Made by a program: the position numbers and the translations under genes. Below are positions 26,683 to 35,419 of a stretch of DNA of 50,984 nucleotides, piece by piece (position 1 is the first letter of the stretch; each line of letters begins with the position of its first letter). The notes below the pieces were generated by a model. The model saw only the letters and a list, made by a program, of their open reading frames with translations, did not search any database and had not been told where the DNA came from. Source of the DNA: a candidate division TA06 bacterium (GTDB taxonomy: Bacteria; Edwardsbacteria; AC1; EtOH8); the NCBI GenBank assembly GCA_016208585.1, contig JACQXR010000043.1:1-50984 (forward strand). The letters are read 5' to 3'.

Positions 26683-27683
26683 AAATTACCTTTAAAGCAC
26701 TTTGGATAGTACTATTGTCAATAACAGTAAATGCTTTACTTGTCGGACAGTTATTGGCTTTTATTGCCACAGATTATCCTCTTTCGACAATGGAACAAAG
26801 ATATAAATGTGAATATGGGATAGAACATACTATCACCTGTAACGGTGGGAATTATGTATATTTAGAGCCCATAACATTTTCAATAAATTCAAAATATCTT
26901 AATCAAAGTCGAAAAATAAGTGCAGAAAAAGCTTTACTAATTGAGTTATATGCCCAAAATCGAAGGTTATCATTAGACAGCATTTATAAACACGAAATAT
27001 TAATTAGAGATGTGGATAGTAATGAATATTGGATACCCATACAAGAAACGCATTTAACCTCTCTTAAAGACGAGTGGTTTAGCGGAGCTAAGATAACTTT
27101 ATATTTACTTATGTTGGGAAAAATACATGACAGTTGTATTGTTATAACTAATGAATTTAAAGTAGATGAGGTTGATACAAGTTATTTATTAAATGGTCCA
27201 TGCTGTGGTGATTCTGCATTATTTACCGTATATGATGTGCCAACAAACAAGGATGTTTATAATATTATCAATGGTCGTGTAAGCAGATTGAGCAAAAATC
27301 TATTTAATAAAACAAACTTTGGTTCGTTTGTCGAAGTTCAACATCACCAGCAAATAATGAAAGGCGTAGGGAAAGACATCATCTACTATTCAATATATGG
27401 CTGCCTCTCAGAAATATTAGTGGATACAAATGAAAACGTGATAAAAGGAAGAATAATTGCAAAAACAGGTCAAATACCAAATCATAATTATAAAAACAAA
27501 TTTAACGGCAACCTTGTCTTTGGTTTATATTCATACACACTCGAACCATATCTTGAAGAATTAACAATGTCAAAAGCAATTTATAAATCTGGTGTATACT
27601 GGTATGATCCGAAGGTAGTCTTCAATAAAAATCGTAAAAAATCGAATACACATTTAATAACACCGTCCATAAAAATACCTTAA
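26679..27683 (+). CDS. AT-rich orphan secreted or membrane-anchored protein
   Basis: The ATG overlaps the lepA stop (ATGA). The 334-residue product begins with a signal peptide or membrane anchor ([23 protein letters not shown]); the rest is polar and Cys-containing ([19 protein letters not shown]). I recognise no domain. Base composition is strikingly AT-rich, about one third GC by eye, against GC-rich lepA upstream and GC-rich genes downstream, which indicates recent acquisition. It splits the usual lepA-lepB pairing yet keeps a perfect coupling overlap. A reading frame extending back into lepA is only a shadow. A surface protein under fast evolution is an alternative to transfer. Confidence 0.7.
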   Translation: MKITFKALWIVLLSITVNALLVGQLLAFIATDYPLSTMEQRYKCEYGIEHTITCNGGNYVYLEPITFSINSKYLNQSRKISAEKALLIELYAQNRRLSLDSIYKHEILIRDVDSNEYWIPIQETHLTSLKDEWFSGAKITLYLLMLGKIHDSCIVITNEFKVDEVDTSYLLNGPCCGDSALFTVYDVPTNKDVYNIINGRVSRLSKNLFNKTNFGSFVEVQHHQQIMKGVGKDIIYYSIYGCLSEILVDTNENVIKGRIIAKTGQIPNHNYKNKFNGNLVFGLYSYTLEPYLEELTMSKAIYKSGVYWYDPKVVFNKNRKKSNTHLITPSIKIP

Positions 27684-27692
27684 ATAACGAAT

Positions 27693-27986
27693 ATGTTCCA
27701 AAATCCCTTCTCCGACAAGCTCAAGGCAGCCTTCTTCCTGGCCGCTATTCTGCTGGCCTGGGCCGCGGTGGTGGAGTTCTACGCCATCACCGACCAGTCC
27801 ATCAAGCTGGATATGTTCAAAAAGCGTAACGCCGAGCTGGAGGCCGACCTGAGCGGGCTGGTCTCGCTGCTGCCCGACAAACTGATCAAGGCCGAGGCCG
27901 AGAAGCAGGGATTCAAAAGGATATTCATCATGTACAACGAGTCCGGCAAGGCGGTGGAGGTCAAATTCGACCGCAACAAGTTTTAG
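27693..27986 (+). CDS. Small bitopic membrane protein with coiled coil
   Basis: The 97-residue product has one membrane helix (about residues 12-30), a short coiled coil (~38-60, KRNAELEADLSGLVSLLPDK) and a small C-terminal tail. The layout recalls FtsB/FtsL-type or septum-associated proteins, but I see no diagnostic residues and do not assign it. GC content returns to that of lepA. It is nine bases after the AT-rich orphan and upstream of lepB, so it is probably part of the lepA-lepB operon. Confidence 0.6.
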   Translation: MFQNPFSDKLKAAFFLAAILLAWAAVVEFYAITDQSIKLDMFKKRNAELEADLSGLVSLLPDKLIKAEAEKQGFKRIFIMYNESGKAVEVKFDRNKF

Positions 27987-28099
27987 GAACAAAACCAAGC
28001 GGTATCTCGTAGTTTTATTAATTGTCACAGAGACACCCTTCGATACACTCAGGGTAAACTCCGCCACTGAGGTATTTATTTTAAGGATTTGAAATTGGA

Positions 28100-28807
28100 A
28101 TGAAAGAAAAGTACACCTTCAAGAAGCTCTGGCACGACTGGCTGTGGCCCCTGATCTGGGCGGTGTTAGTGGTCAAATTGATCATCAATCCTTTTATTCT
28201 GGAAGCCTACCAGGTTCCCACCGGATCAATGGAAAGCACCATCCTGCCGGGGGACTGGCTGATTGCCGAGAAATTCAGCTACGGCCTGCACATACCTTTC
28301 ACCAAGATATCCATCCTGCCGCTGACCTCGCCGAAGTCCGGCCAAATGGTGGTCTTCAAAAGCCCGCTGGACGGGATCAACCTAGTCAAGCGCTGCATTG
28401 CCGTCGGAGGGGATACGGTGGAGGTGAGGAACAAAATACTTTACGTCAACGGTATAGAACGGAAAGAATTTTTTGCCATCCACCGGAACAGCTTTGCGGT
28501 CCCGCAAATGAACCCATCCCTGACCAATGTCCAGTTCCAGCAGGAATGGGAAAACCGGCAGCTGTTGCAGACCTATGCGGTACGGGATAATTTCGGCCCG
28601 GTGGTGGTCCCCAAGAACTGTTTCTTCATGATGGGCGACAACCGCGACGAATCCTTTGATTCCCGTTTCTGGGGGCCGCTGCCGCGCCAGCTTATCCGGG
28701 GCCGGGCTTTGTTCGTCTATTGGTCGTTCGACAAACTGTCAAAATATCCGTTTGCCAGCCTATGGCGGCGCTTTCGCCCGCAACGAATCGGCCGGAAACT
28801 CTGGTAG
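28100..28807 (+). CDS. lepB: Signal peptidase I (first of two)
   Basis: The 235-residue membrane protein cleaves signal peptides from exported proteins. One N-terminal membrane helix (~14-34) is followed by the catalytic Ser43 in VPTGSMESTILPGD, the general-base Lys97 in LVKRCIAVGGD, and box E GDNRDESFDSRFWGP. An insertion of ~40 residues between boxes D and E (HRNSFAVPQMNPSL...) is shared with the second copy at 29048, so they are paralogues that arose by tandem duplication. All catalytic residues are intact. Many secreted proteins with signal peptides are encoded in this window. Confidence 0.95.
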   Translation: MKEKYTFKKLWHDWLWPLIWAVLVVKLIINPFILEAYQVPTGSMESTILPGDWLIAEKFSYGLHIPFTKISILPLTSPKSGQMVVFKSPLDGINLVKRCIAVGGDTVEVRNKILYVNGIERKEFFAIHRNSFAVPQMNPSLTNVQFQQEWENRQLLQTYAVRDNFGPVVVPKNCFFMMGDNRDESFDSRFWGPLPRQLIRGRALFVYWSFDKLSKYPFASLWRRFRPQRIGRKLW

Positions 28808-28867
28808 TCCGGATTATACCTGCAGTCATTCCCGTCCCGCGTCAAGTGCGGGATAAACTCCAGCGGG

Positions 28868-28906
28868 CCTGTCCGCCGTAGTTTGCCAATGGCGAACGAA
28901 GGAGGA
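28868..28906 (+). repeat. Dispersed intergenic repeat, copy 3
   Basis: CCTGTCCGCCGTAG ... GAACGAAGGAGGA. It lies in the 28808-29047 spacer, next to hairpin fragments of the ATTCCCnnnnnnGGGAAT type (28827-28850 and 28924-28945). Confidence 0.6.
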
Positions 28907-29047
28907 AATCCAAGAAATGCGTGGATTCCCATTTACATGGGAATGACAACGGCCCAAGTCAGCATATAATAAACCGGACAAAACAGCATTTTGCCAAAGT
29001 CCAGGTATGTTTAAAAGACAGTAACCATTTTCTTATAAGGAAAACTT

Positions 29048-29770
29048 ATGGCCGTCAGGCAGAACAACGTAAAAAAATCGTGGTACCGAGACTGGGGCGA
29101 ATCCATAATCTGGGCGGTGGCGATGGCCCTGATCATCCGGGCCCTGGTCATCCAGGCCTTTAAGATTCCCTCCGGCTCTATGGAGGACACCCTGCTGGTG
29201 GGCGATTTTTTGATGGTCAACAAATTCGTCTACGGGGTCAAGCTGCCGTTCACCGATAAGAACATCCTGCCCGGGCTGCGCCAGCCCAAAGCCGGGGACA
29301 TCATCGTCTTCAAATATCCGCTGGACAAGAGGGACTTCATTAAGCGCTGCGCGGCGGTGGAAGGCGATACGGTGGAGGTCAGGAACAAAGATCTGTATGT
29401 CAACGGACGGAGGCCGACGGAGCCATACGCGGTGAACAAGGCCTGGGGAGAAAGCATTTCAGTGCCCCAGATGCTGTCCTCGGAACTCTGGCACAACGAT
29501 TACCAAAGGGACTGGGAACAGCGCAAGTTCCTGAACCTGCCCATGCGCGACAACTTCGGCCCGGTGGCGGTGCCAAAAGGGTGCATTTTTGTCATGGGCG
29601 ACAACCGGGACAATTCCCTGGACTCCCGCTTCTGGGGGCCGCTGCCCAAAAGCCTGATCCTGGGCAAGGCGGTGTTCATTTACTGGTCATGGGATTCCGA
29701 GAACGGCGAGCCGTTCTGGAAGGTCTGGGAGAACGTCCGGTTCAACCGGCTGGGAAATATGATCCGATAA
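29048..29770 (+). CDS. lepB: Signal peptidase I (second of two)
   Basis: The 240-residue paralogue of the 28100 gene has one N-terminal membrane helix, catalytic Ser44 in IPSGSMEDTLLVGD, Lys99 in DFIKRCAAVEGD and box E MGDNRDNSLDSRFWGP. The two copies differ throughout, including the substrate-contacting region, so the duplication is not recent and specificities may differ. AAGGAAAAC before the start is a moderate Shine-Dalgarno. The pair is separated by 240 bases of repeats, so separate expression is possible. Confidence 0.95.
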   Translation: MAVRQNNVKKSWYRDWGESIIWAVAMALIIRALVIQAFKIPSGSMEDTLLVGDFLMVNKFVYGVKLPFTDKNILPGLRQPKAGDIIVFKYPLDKRDFIKRCAAVEGDTVEVRNKDLYVNGRRPTEPYAVNKAWGESISVPQMLSSELWHNDYQRDWEQRKFLNLPMRDNFGPVAVPKGCIFVMGDNRDNSLDSRFWGPLPKSLILGKAVFIYWSWDSENGEPFWKVWENVRFNRLGNMIR

Positions 29771-29920
29771 ACGGCCCGGGGTCCAATCCGCAGACGCCGT
29801 CGTGAGCAGCCCGGCTGAGCTGTTAGGCTGAGTTTATCGAAGCCCTGCCGAAGCCTTAGCCGAACGATTTACACAGGTTTTATCTTGAACTAACAGATGT
29901 GCTTTAGAAAGGTATTATCA

Positions 29921-30647
29921 ATGTCGGACCTATATGCAAACCCTAAATATTATGAAATCGCCTTCTCTTTTTGTGATATAACCAAAGAGGTAGATGTGTT
30001 TCAAAAATGCATTGCCCAATATTCTAAAATACCCGTAAAATCGGTTTTAGAGCTTGGCTGCGGTAATAGCCCACATTTGCTTGAATTGTTGAAAAGAGGT
30101 TATAGATATACCGGCATTGATTTAAGCCGAGAAATGCTTGAGTTTAGCAAAAGTAAGGTCAGCGAAGAAATGTTAGGAAAAGCTACTTTTCTTCAGGCAA
30201 ACATGAACGATCACTTTACTTGGTTCTATTTATGCCAAAACAACAGCAGAACTGTTATCTCACTTTAAATGTATTGCAGAAAATCTAAATACTGGGGGCT
30301 TATATTTTTTAGATTGGTGTGTTAACTTCGCACCATTTTCAGGCACGCAGGAATCATGGACGATGGAAAAAGATAATATAATTGTAAACACTGAATACTC
30401 TGGCAAAATAATAAATCATGTTGAGCAATTGTATGAAGAGAACATAGTGTTAAACGTATCCGAAAACGGGCAAGATAAAGTCATCAGCTTAAAAGAGACG
30501 AAGCGGGCAATTTATCCTCAAGAATTCTTGTGTATCATAAATAACATAGACTCATTGGAGTTTGTCGGTTGGTGGAATGATTGGGATTTAGGACAAGAAT
30601 TGGGCAAGGCAGCCAAAATAAACAGGCCTATTATTATATTACTATAG
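29921..30647 (+). pseudogene. SAM-dependent methyltransferase, internal deletion and frameshift
   Basis: The first part (ATG 29921) has a class I methyltransferase fold: SVLELGCGNSPHLLELL (SAM-binding glycine loop), YTGIDLSREML, FLQANMND. At about 30205-30225 the frame is lost; the continuation in another frame reads LLGSIYAKTTAELLSHFKC then GGLYFLDW and onward to 30647. By comparison with the family, a short stretch just before LLGSIYAK is missing, so this is a small deletion with a shift. The 3' end is also altered: the stop TAG at 30645-30647 lies inside the MITE at 30641. Joining across one target-duplication copy would give the ending PIIILRKV and a stop. The gene is AT-rich relative to its neighbours. 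Confidence 0.75.
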
Positions 30648-31063
30648 TTTTGCACTTTTATAGGCATTAAGGATGGTTTGTCAGCCTATTTGCAAGCCTT
30701 TTCAAAGGGTGGAATATTATTCCTCTCTATGCTGTTGCCCGCGAAAGGCACAATAATCAGGTTCATTTGGGTGGATAACCACAATACTGGAACTATAGAC
30801 TTTGGCTTACTTTTCTGTGCTGACAGCCTGTCCGCCGCAGGAGGGAAAAGTAACAAAAGAACTCTTGGAGTGCAGGACTTGCGTGATTGCCAACACCGCT
30901 GTAATAAGCGCCTTGACTATTTTACAACAGTCAGTCTATTCGGTCATTCCCTAAAGATCGCTACTGCACCCCAAACCACAATTTGCATATATCTTTCCCA
31001 GATTGACTGGAAAAGATAGGCCGGAAATCATTCCAAACAGGTTAAAAAGTGCAAAACTATAGT
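30641..31063. mobile_element. 423-bp MITE with 19-bp inverted ends and TATATT target duplication
   Basis: ACTATAGTTTTGCACTTTT (30641-30659) is repeated exactly in inverse at 31045-31063. TATATT lies directly outside both ends (30635-30640 and 31064-31069). The interior encodes no credible protein; it includes a fragment of the CCTGTCCGCCG repeat (30827-30846). The element interrupts the last codons of the methyltransferase gene and separates it from the acetyltransferase. Confidence 0.8.
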
Positions 31064-31123
31064 TATATTACGAAAAGTATAAAACCGGCCAGCGAAGCAT
31101 ATAGAAACTTATGGAGACAACCG

Positions 31124-32015
31124 ATGCCCGATCTTCTAGTCAAAGCCGTGGAGTCGGAAAAAGAACTGGAACAATTCATAAAACTGCCCTGGACGATATA
31201 CCGGAACAACCCCAACTGGGTGCCGCCGCTGATCGCCGAGCAGAGGAAAATGCTTGATCCCGGGCACAACCCTTTCTTTCAGCATGCCCGGGCCGCCTAC
31301 TTTCTGGCCGTCAAAGACGGCGAATACCTGGGGCGGATCAGCGCCCATGTGGACGACAACAGCAACAAGTTTCACGGCGAGAAGTGCGGGTTCTTCGGTT
31401 TCTTTGAATCGGTGGACGATCTAAATGTGGCCAAAGCCCTGTTCACCGCAAAGAATCAAAATGCTTTCCCAGCGGGCCGAACAAAAGGGAATAACCTTCC
31501 GTAGCATCAATAAACGCCGGTTTGACCAGGAAGTCAAGATATTCAAGGAGGTCTATAACCAGGCCTGGAGCAAGAACTGGGGCTTCGTCCCCCTGACCGA
31601 GGCCGAGATCGACCACTATGCCAAAAGCTTTAAGGATATCGTTGAACCGGATTATGTGATCTTTGCCTTTGACGGGGACAAGCCGGTGGGCTCGCTGTGG
31701 GCTTTGCCGGATTATAATTATGCCATCAAGCGGCTCAACGGGAAAATGGGGCCATGGGAAATGATCAAATTCCTCTGGCACAAACGCCAGATAACCCATG
31801 CCCGGGTGATGACCGCCGGGGTGATAAAAGATTATCAGAAAAGGGGCATTGAAGCCGGACTGGTGAGCCGGGTATTTGAGAACGCCGTCAAAAAGGGAAC
31901 TAAAACCGGGGAGCTTTCCTGGGTGTTGGAGAACAACCTGATGATGAATCGGCTGGGCGAAGCGGTGGGGGCCAAGGTTTATAAGACTTACAGGGTTTAC
32001 CAAAAGAATATCTGA
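31124..32015 (+). pseudogene. GNAT-like acetyltransferase, large internal deletion and frameshift
   Basis: ATG 31124 (GGAG upstream) opens a frame reading LPWTIYRNNPNWVPPL and CGFFGFFESVDD, the N-terminal region of a ~370-residue acetyltransferase-like family. Near 31435-31450 the frame changes and the text resumes as MLSQRAEQKGITFRSI, NQAWSKNWGFVPLTEAEIDH and VIKDYQKRGIEAGL (acetyl-CoA loop region) to 32015. From memory of the family, roughly 85-95 residues that should lie between the two parts, including the NP(S/P)xNxE-type central block, are missing. The result is not functional as read. A convergent terminator follows. Confidence 0.75.
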
Positions 32016-32022
32016 AAATAAA

Positions 32023-32049
32023 AAAGCCGCCCTGAATCCGGGCGGCTTT
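32023..32049. terminator. Bidirectional intrinsic terminator
   Basis: AAAGCCGCCC (32023-32032) pairs with GGGCGGCTTT (32040-32049) between the acetyltransferase pseudogene (+) and the PAP2 gene (-). Confidence 0.85.
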
Positions 32050-32056
32050 CTCAACT

Positions 32057-32923
32057 CTATTTCTTGTTTCTTAAAAACTGCGGGTTCCAGATCTCGGTTA
32101 TCAATACGGCCAGGGCCGCCAGCACAAACCCAAAGATAACGTCGATTACGTAATGCAGTCTTAAAAACACCGTGGCCATTATCAGCAGCATCGCCACCGG
32201 CAGCATGAAAGCGAAAAGCCTCTTGTGGTAGGCGTAGGCGTAATAGAGCACGATCAGGGTTATTCCGGTATGGCCGGAGGGGAAGCAGTCCCGTTTGTTG
32301 AATTCGTTGGCGGTTAAAAAATTCAGGATCTGGTTTCCCCAGAAAAGCCCCTTGACCGGGGCGGACTGCTGGGCAGTCAGGGTGAACCGGGGCCCGATAG
32401 CCGGCACCAACAGATATCCCAGGTAAGAGATGAAAAACCCGATGGTCACCGCCAGGAACAAATGTTCCAGCTCGTGATGCTTCTGGTCGAAATGCAAAAA
32501 AACAGCCAGGATCACCGGCAGGAAATAATAGCTGGAGTAAGCCAGGGTCAGCACATCCACCATCCAGGGGGTTGTCACACGTTCCAGCCAGACGGTGGGG
32601 TGGACGCCGAACAGGGCGTAGTCGATCTTGATCAGATAACCATCCAGGTCCGGCCTTAAGTACTGGGTGATATAGCCCAGGCTTTGGAAGATCGGGAGGA
32701 TGCCGGCATAGGGAAGCCAGCGCCGCAGCAATTCGAAGAACTTATAGGGCCAGCGGGTGTCCAAATAGATCACCAGGCCGTAGATCCCCAGGGTCAGCCC
32801 GTAGATCAGGAAAATCCAGGGCCAGCCTTTGAGCCGGGGCAGGTTGAATAATGTCAGCCCGCACAGTCCGGCCAGGAACCATAAATACAACCATTCTACT
32901 TTTTTAAATTTAAACTTTGGCAT
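32057..32923 (-). CDS. PAP2-superfamily membrane phosphatase or lipid transferase
   Basis: The 288-residue protein has about seven membrane helices. The PAP2/chloroperoxidase signature is visible: NKRDCFPSGHTG (SGH motif with catalytic His) and FLRLHYVIDVIFGF (SRxxxxxHxxxD-type third motif). The large N-terminal membrane part fits the PAP2_3/inositol-phosphorylceramide-synthase-like branch rather than the small YbjG type. It would dephosphorylate isoprenoid or lipid phosphates, or transfer a phospho-headgroup, at the outer face of the inner membrane; the substrate is unknown. It is monocistronic and shares its terminator with the pseudogene downstream. Confidence 0.85.
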   Translation of the reverse strand: MPKFKFKKVEWLYLWFLAGLCGLTLFNLPRLKGWPWIFLIYGLTLGIYGLVIYLDTRWPYKFFELLRRWLPYAGILPIFQSLGYITQYLRPDLDGYLIKIDYALFGVHPTVWLERVTTPWMVDVLTLAYSSYYFLPVILAVFLHFDQKHHELEHLFLAVTIGFFISYLGYLLVPAIGPRFTLTAQQSAPVKGLFWGNQILNFLTANEFNKRDCFPSGHTGITLIVLYYAYAYHKRLFAFMLPVAMLLIMATVFLRLHYVIDVIFGFVLAALAVLITEIWNPQFLRNKK

Positions 32924-32987
32924 GTCTCAATTTTAACATTACCGGAATATTAAGTCAATTGCTTATAACTCCAAAATCTGACCGGCA

Positions 32988-33034
32988 GGGAAAAAAGCTG
33001 ATAGGGGAAAAAAGCTGACAGGGAAAAAGCTGAT
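32988..33034 (+). repeat. Three tandem ~16-bp units at the thi promoter
   Basis: GGGAAAAAAGCTGATA, GGGGAAAAAAGCTGACA and GGGAAAAAGCTGAT lie head to tail and end one base before the -35 box at 33036. Direct repeats abutting a promoter could be operator sites. Confidence 0.6.
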
Positions 33035-33035
33035 A

Positions 33036-33064
33036 TTGACAATTCCATTCAATAATCGTATACT
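33036..33064 (+). promoter_or_regulatory. Promoter of the thiSGHE-iscU operon
   Basis: TTGACA (33036-33041), 17-base spacer, TATACT (33059-33064). The leader to thiS is about 150 bases and is largely occupied by a mobile element; no TPP riboswitch (no CTGAGA/THI box) is present. Confidence 0.7.
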
Positions 33065-33083
33065 AAAATGCTTGTCATTAAAT

Positions 33084-33206
33084 AGTGTCTGTTAATAAAT
33101 TGGTACTATGTCATTCCCATGAAAACGGGAATCCAGTGATTTCAATGAGTTCTGGATTCCTGCCTTCGCAGGGATTACCAGAAAACGGAGTTTATTAACG
33201 GACTCT
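33084..33206. mobile_element. 123-bp MITE-like element in the thi leader
   Basis: Ends AGTGTCTGTTAATAAA (33084-33099) and, on the other strand, AGAGTCCGTTAATAAA (33191-33206) match at 14 of 16 bases. AAAT flanks both sides (33080-33083 and 33207-33210) as a possible target duplication. The interior carries ATTCCC/GGGAAT hairpin sequence of the type also seen near 28930. Confidence 0.6.
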
Positions 33207-33221
33207 AAATAATTCAAATAT

Positions 33222-33422
33222 ATGAAGATAAAACTGAACGGAAAAGACATAGAAACCGGAGAAAATACTACGGTTTCCGTCCTATTGGTAAAATACGGGC
33301 TTAACGGAAAACCCTTGGTGGTGGAGCTTAACGGCAGCATCATCAAGAGCGGCCAGTATGACGGGGTCCGGCTTAACGAAGGCGATGTGCTGGAAATAGT
33401 GCGCCTGGTGGGCGGAGGGTAA
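33222..33422 (+). CDS. thiS: ThiS sulfur-carrier protein
   Basis: The 66-residue protein has the ubiquitin-like beta-grasp pattern (MKIKLNGKDIETGENTTVS, VVELNGSII, LNEGDVLEIVRLVGGG) and the required C-terminal Gly-Gly, to which sulfur is attached as a thiocarboxylate for thiazole synthesis. It is the first gene of the thiazole operon. No ThiF adenylyltransferase is encoded in the window, so activation must come from elsewhere. Confidence 0.95.
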   Translation: MKIKLNGKDIETGENTTVSVLLVKYGLNGKPLVVELNGSIIKSGQYDGVRLNEGDVLEIVRLVGGG

Positions 33423-33467
33423 CCAACCCTGCGACACTGCTCAGGGCAAGAAATCAAAAATCGAAAA

Positions 33468-34238
33468 ATGCTGAAACCATTAGTGATCGCCAGGAGAGAG
33501 ATAAGGTCCAGACTGTTCCTGGGCACCGGAAAGTTCTCCAGTTCCGCCGTCATGGCCCGGGCTCTGGAAGCCTCGGGGGCCGAGATCGTGACCGTGGCCC
33601 TGCGCCGGGTGGAGTTCGAAAACCCGCAGGATGACATCATCTCCCACATCGATCGGAAAAAATACCTGCTGCTGCCCAACACCTCCGGGGCCCGCGCTGC
33701 CGAAGAGGCCGTCCGGATTGCAAGATTGGCCCGGGCGGTCACCGGCTGGAATTGGCTCAAACTAGAGGTCACCCCCGAGCCCAATTACCTTCTGCCCGAT
33801 CCGGTGGAAACATTGAAGGCCGCCGAACTTCTGATCAAGGATGGTTTTGTGGTCCTGCCCTATATCAATGCCGATCCGGTGCTGGCCAAACGCCTGCAGG
33901 AGGCGGGCTGTGCGGCGGTAATGCCTCTGGGCTCGCCCATCGGCTCGGGGCGCGGTATCAAGACCGCCGATCAGATCAGGATCATAATACAGCAGGCCAT
34001 GGTGCCGGTGGTGGTGGATGCCGGGCTGGGCCTGCCATCCCATGTCTGCCAGGCCTTTGAGCTGGGAGCCGATGCGGTGCTGGTCAACACCGCGCTGGCC
34101 GTGGCTAAAGACCCGGTGCAGATGGCCAGGGCCTTCAAACTGGCGGTGGAATCATCTTTGGCCGGGAGGGAAGCCGGGCCGATGTCCGAGGGCGAGACCG
34201 CTACCGCCTCCAGCCCCCTGACCGGATTTTTGAGATGA
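33468..34238 (+). CDS. thiG: Thiazole synthase ThiG
   Basis: The 256-residue TIM-barrel enzyme joins 1-deoxy-xylulose 5-phosphate, dehydroglycine and ThiS-thiocarboxylate into the thiazole phosphate. Motifs: RLFLGTGKF near the N-terminus, the Schiff-base Lys98 in [29 protein letters not shown] and the phosphate-binding DAGLGLPS plus ADAVLVNTA. Length is normal. It overlaps thiH by four bases (ATGA). Confidence 0.97.
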   Translation: MLKPLVIARREIRSRLFLGTGKFSSSAVMARALEASGAEIVTVALRRVEFENPQDDIISHIDRKKYLLLPNTSGARAAEEAVRIARLARAVTGWNWLKLEVTPEPNYLLPDPVETLKAAELLIKDGFVVLPYINADPVLAKRLQEAGCAAVMPLGSPIGSGRGIKTADQIRIIIQQAMVPVVVDAGLGLPSHVCQAFELGADAVLVNTALAVAKDPVQMARAFKLAVESSLAGREAGPMSEGETATASSPLTGFLR

Positions 34239-35383
34239 GTTCGCTTTATGAGATCATAAATTCTCTGGATGCTGTCCGGATAAAAACAGATTCTCAGAAC
34301 GTTACCACCGGACAGGTCAAGGCTCTTTTGGAATCGATTAGATCCGGGGACCTTCCCGATCCCAGCGATATATCCATCCTGGTGTCTCCGGCCGCGGCCG
34401 AACTGCTGGAGCCCATGGCCCAACTGGCCAAGGCCATCACCGTCAAAAGATTCGGCAGGACCATCCAGATGTATGCCCCTCTGTATATTTCCAATTACTG
34501 CAGCAATTCCTGCGTTTACTGCGGGTTCAATGTCTGTAATAAGATCAACCGCCGAACCTCAAGCCGGGAGGAAATATTATCCGAAGCCCGGCTGTTGAAA
34601 AACAACCATATCTTGCAATTATTATTGGTGAGCGGGGAATGTCCGGCCGAGGTCAGCGTCGATCTGCTGGAGAGGATTGCCCTGGATCTCAAGCGCCTGT
34701 TTCCCTCTCTGTCCATAGAAATATATCCGTTGGATACTCCGGGCTACACGCGGTTTTACGAGGCAGGCATAGACGGGCTGACTATCTATCAGGAGACCTA
34801 CGACCGGAAGATATACGTCCAGGTGCACCCCGGAGGCCCCAAGAGCGACTATCAATTCAGGCTGGGGGCGCCGGAGAGGGGCGCGGCGGCAGGGTTCCGC
34901 CAGATCGACATCGGTTCGTTGTTGGGGCTTAACGACTGGCGGGTGGAATCGCACTACCTGGTGCATCATGCCGCCTATCTGATAAAACACTACTGGAAGA
35001 GTCAGATCTCCATCTCCTTCCCCCGCTTAAGGCCGGCGGCCGGGGGATACAGCCCGGAGTTCCCGGTCAGCGACAAGGAACTGGTGCAGATGATCTGCGC
35101 CTTCAGGCTGATGCTGCCCGATGCGGGGCTGGTGCTCTCCACCAGGGAGCCGGCCTGGCTGCGCGACAATCTGATCGGGTTGGGCATCACCAAGATGAGC
35201 GCCGGCTCTAAGACTGCGCCAGGCGGGTATTTGGACGAGCAGAGCCAGGCGGCCGAAGGGCAGTTCAACGTATTCGACGACCGGCCAGTGGAGGCGGTGG
35301 CCCAGAGCATCAGACAAAAGGGTTACGATACGGTTTGGAAGGATTGGGATAGGGGGTTTGAAGATCAGCAAGGCAGCAAATAA
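34235..35383 (+). CDS. thiH: 2-iminoacetate (dehydroglycine) synthase ThiH
   Basis: The 382-residue radical SAM enzyme splits tyrosine to dehydroglycine and p-cresol for ThiG. The 4Fe-4S motif CxxxCxxC is present as Cys89, Cys93 and Cys96 ([14 protein letters not shown]), followed by the BATS domain with the typical EIYPLD and [12 protein letters not shown] blocks. Presence of ThiH, not the oxidase ThiO, points to anaerobic thiamine synthesis. It is translationally coupled to thiG. Confidence 0.96.
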   Translation: MSSLYEIINSLDAVRIKTDSQNVTTGQVKALLESIRSGDLPDPSDISILVSPAAAELLEPMAQLAKAITVKRFGRTIQMYAPLYISNYCSNSCVYCGFNVCNKINRRTSSREEILSEARLLKNNHILQLLLVSGECPAEVSVDLLERIALDLKRLFPSLSIEIYPLDTPGYTRFYEAGIDGLTIYQETYDRKIYVQVHPGGPKSDYQFRLGAPERGAAAGFRQIDIGSLLGLNDWRVESHYLVHHAAYLIKHYWKSQISISFPRLRPAAGGYSPEFPVSDKELVQMICAFRLMLPDAGLVLSTREPAWLRDNLIGLGITKMSAGSKTAPGGYLDEQSQAAEGQFNVFDDRPVEAVAQSIRQKGYDTVWKDWDRGFEDQQGSK

Positions 35384-35419
35384 ATGTTATAAAAGTTGGA
35401 AATGTTTTAAACGTTTGAA

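Noticed and set aside
30678-31019. 113-residue open frame between the two pseudogenes
   Set aside because: It lies within the 423-bp MITE, lacks a ribosome-binding site and includes a repeat fragment.
33065-33221. TPP riboswitch before thiS
   Set aside because: No CTGAGA or ACCTGATC-type conserved segments; the leader is mostly the 123-bp inverted-repeat element.
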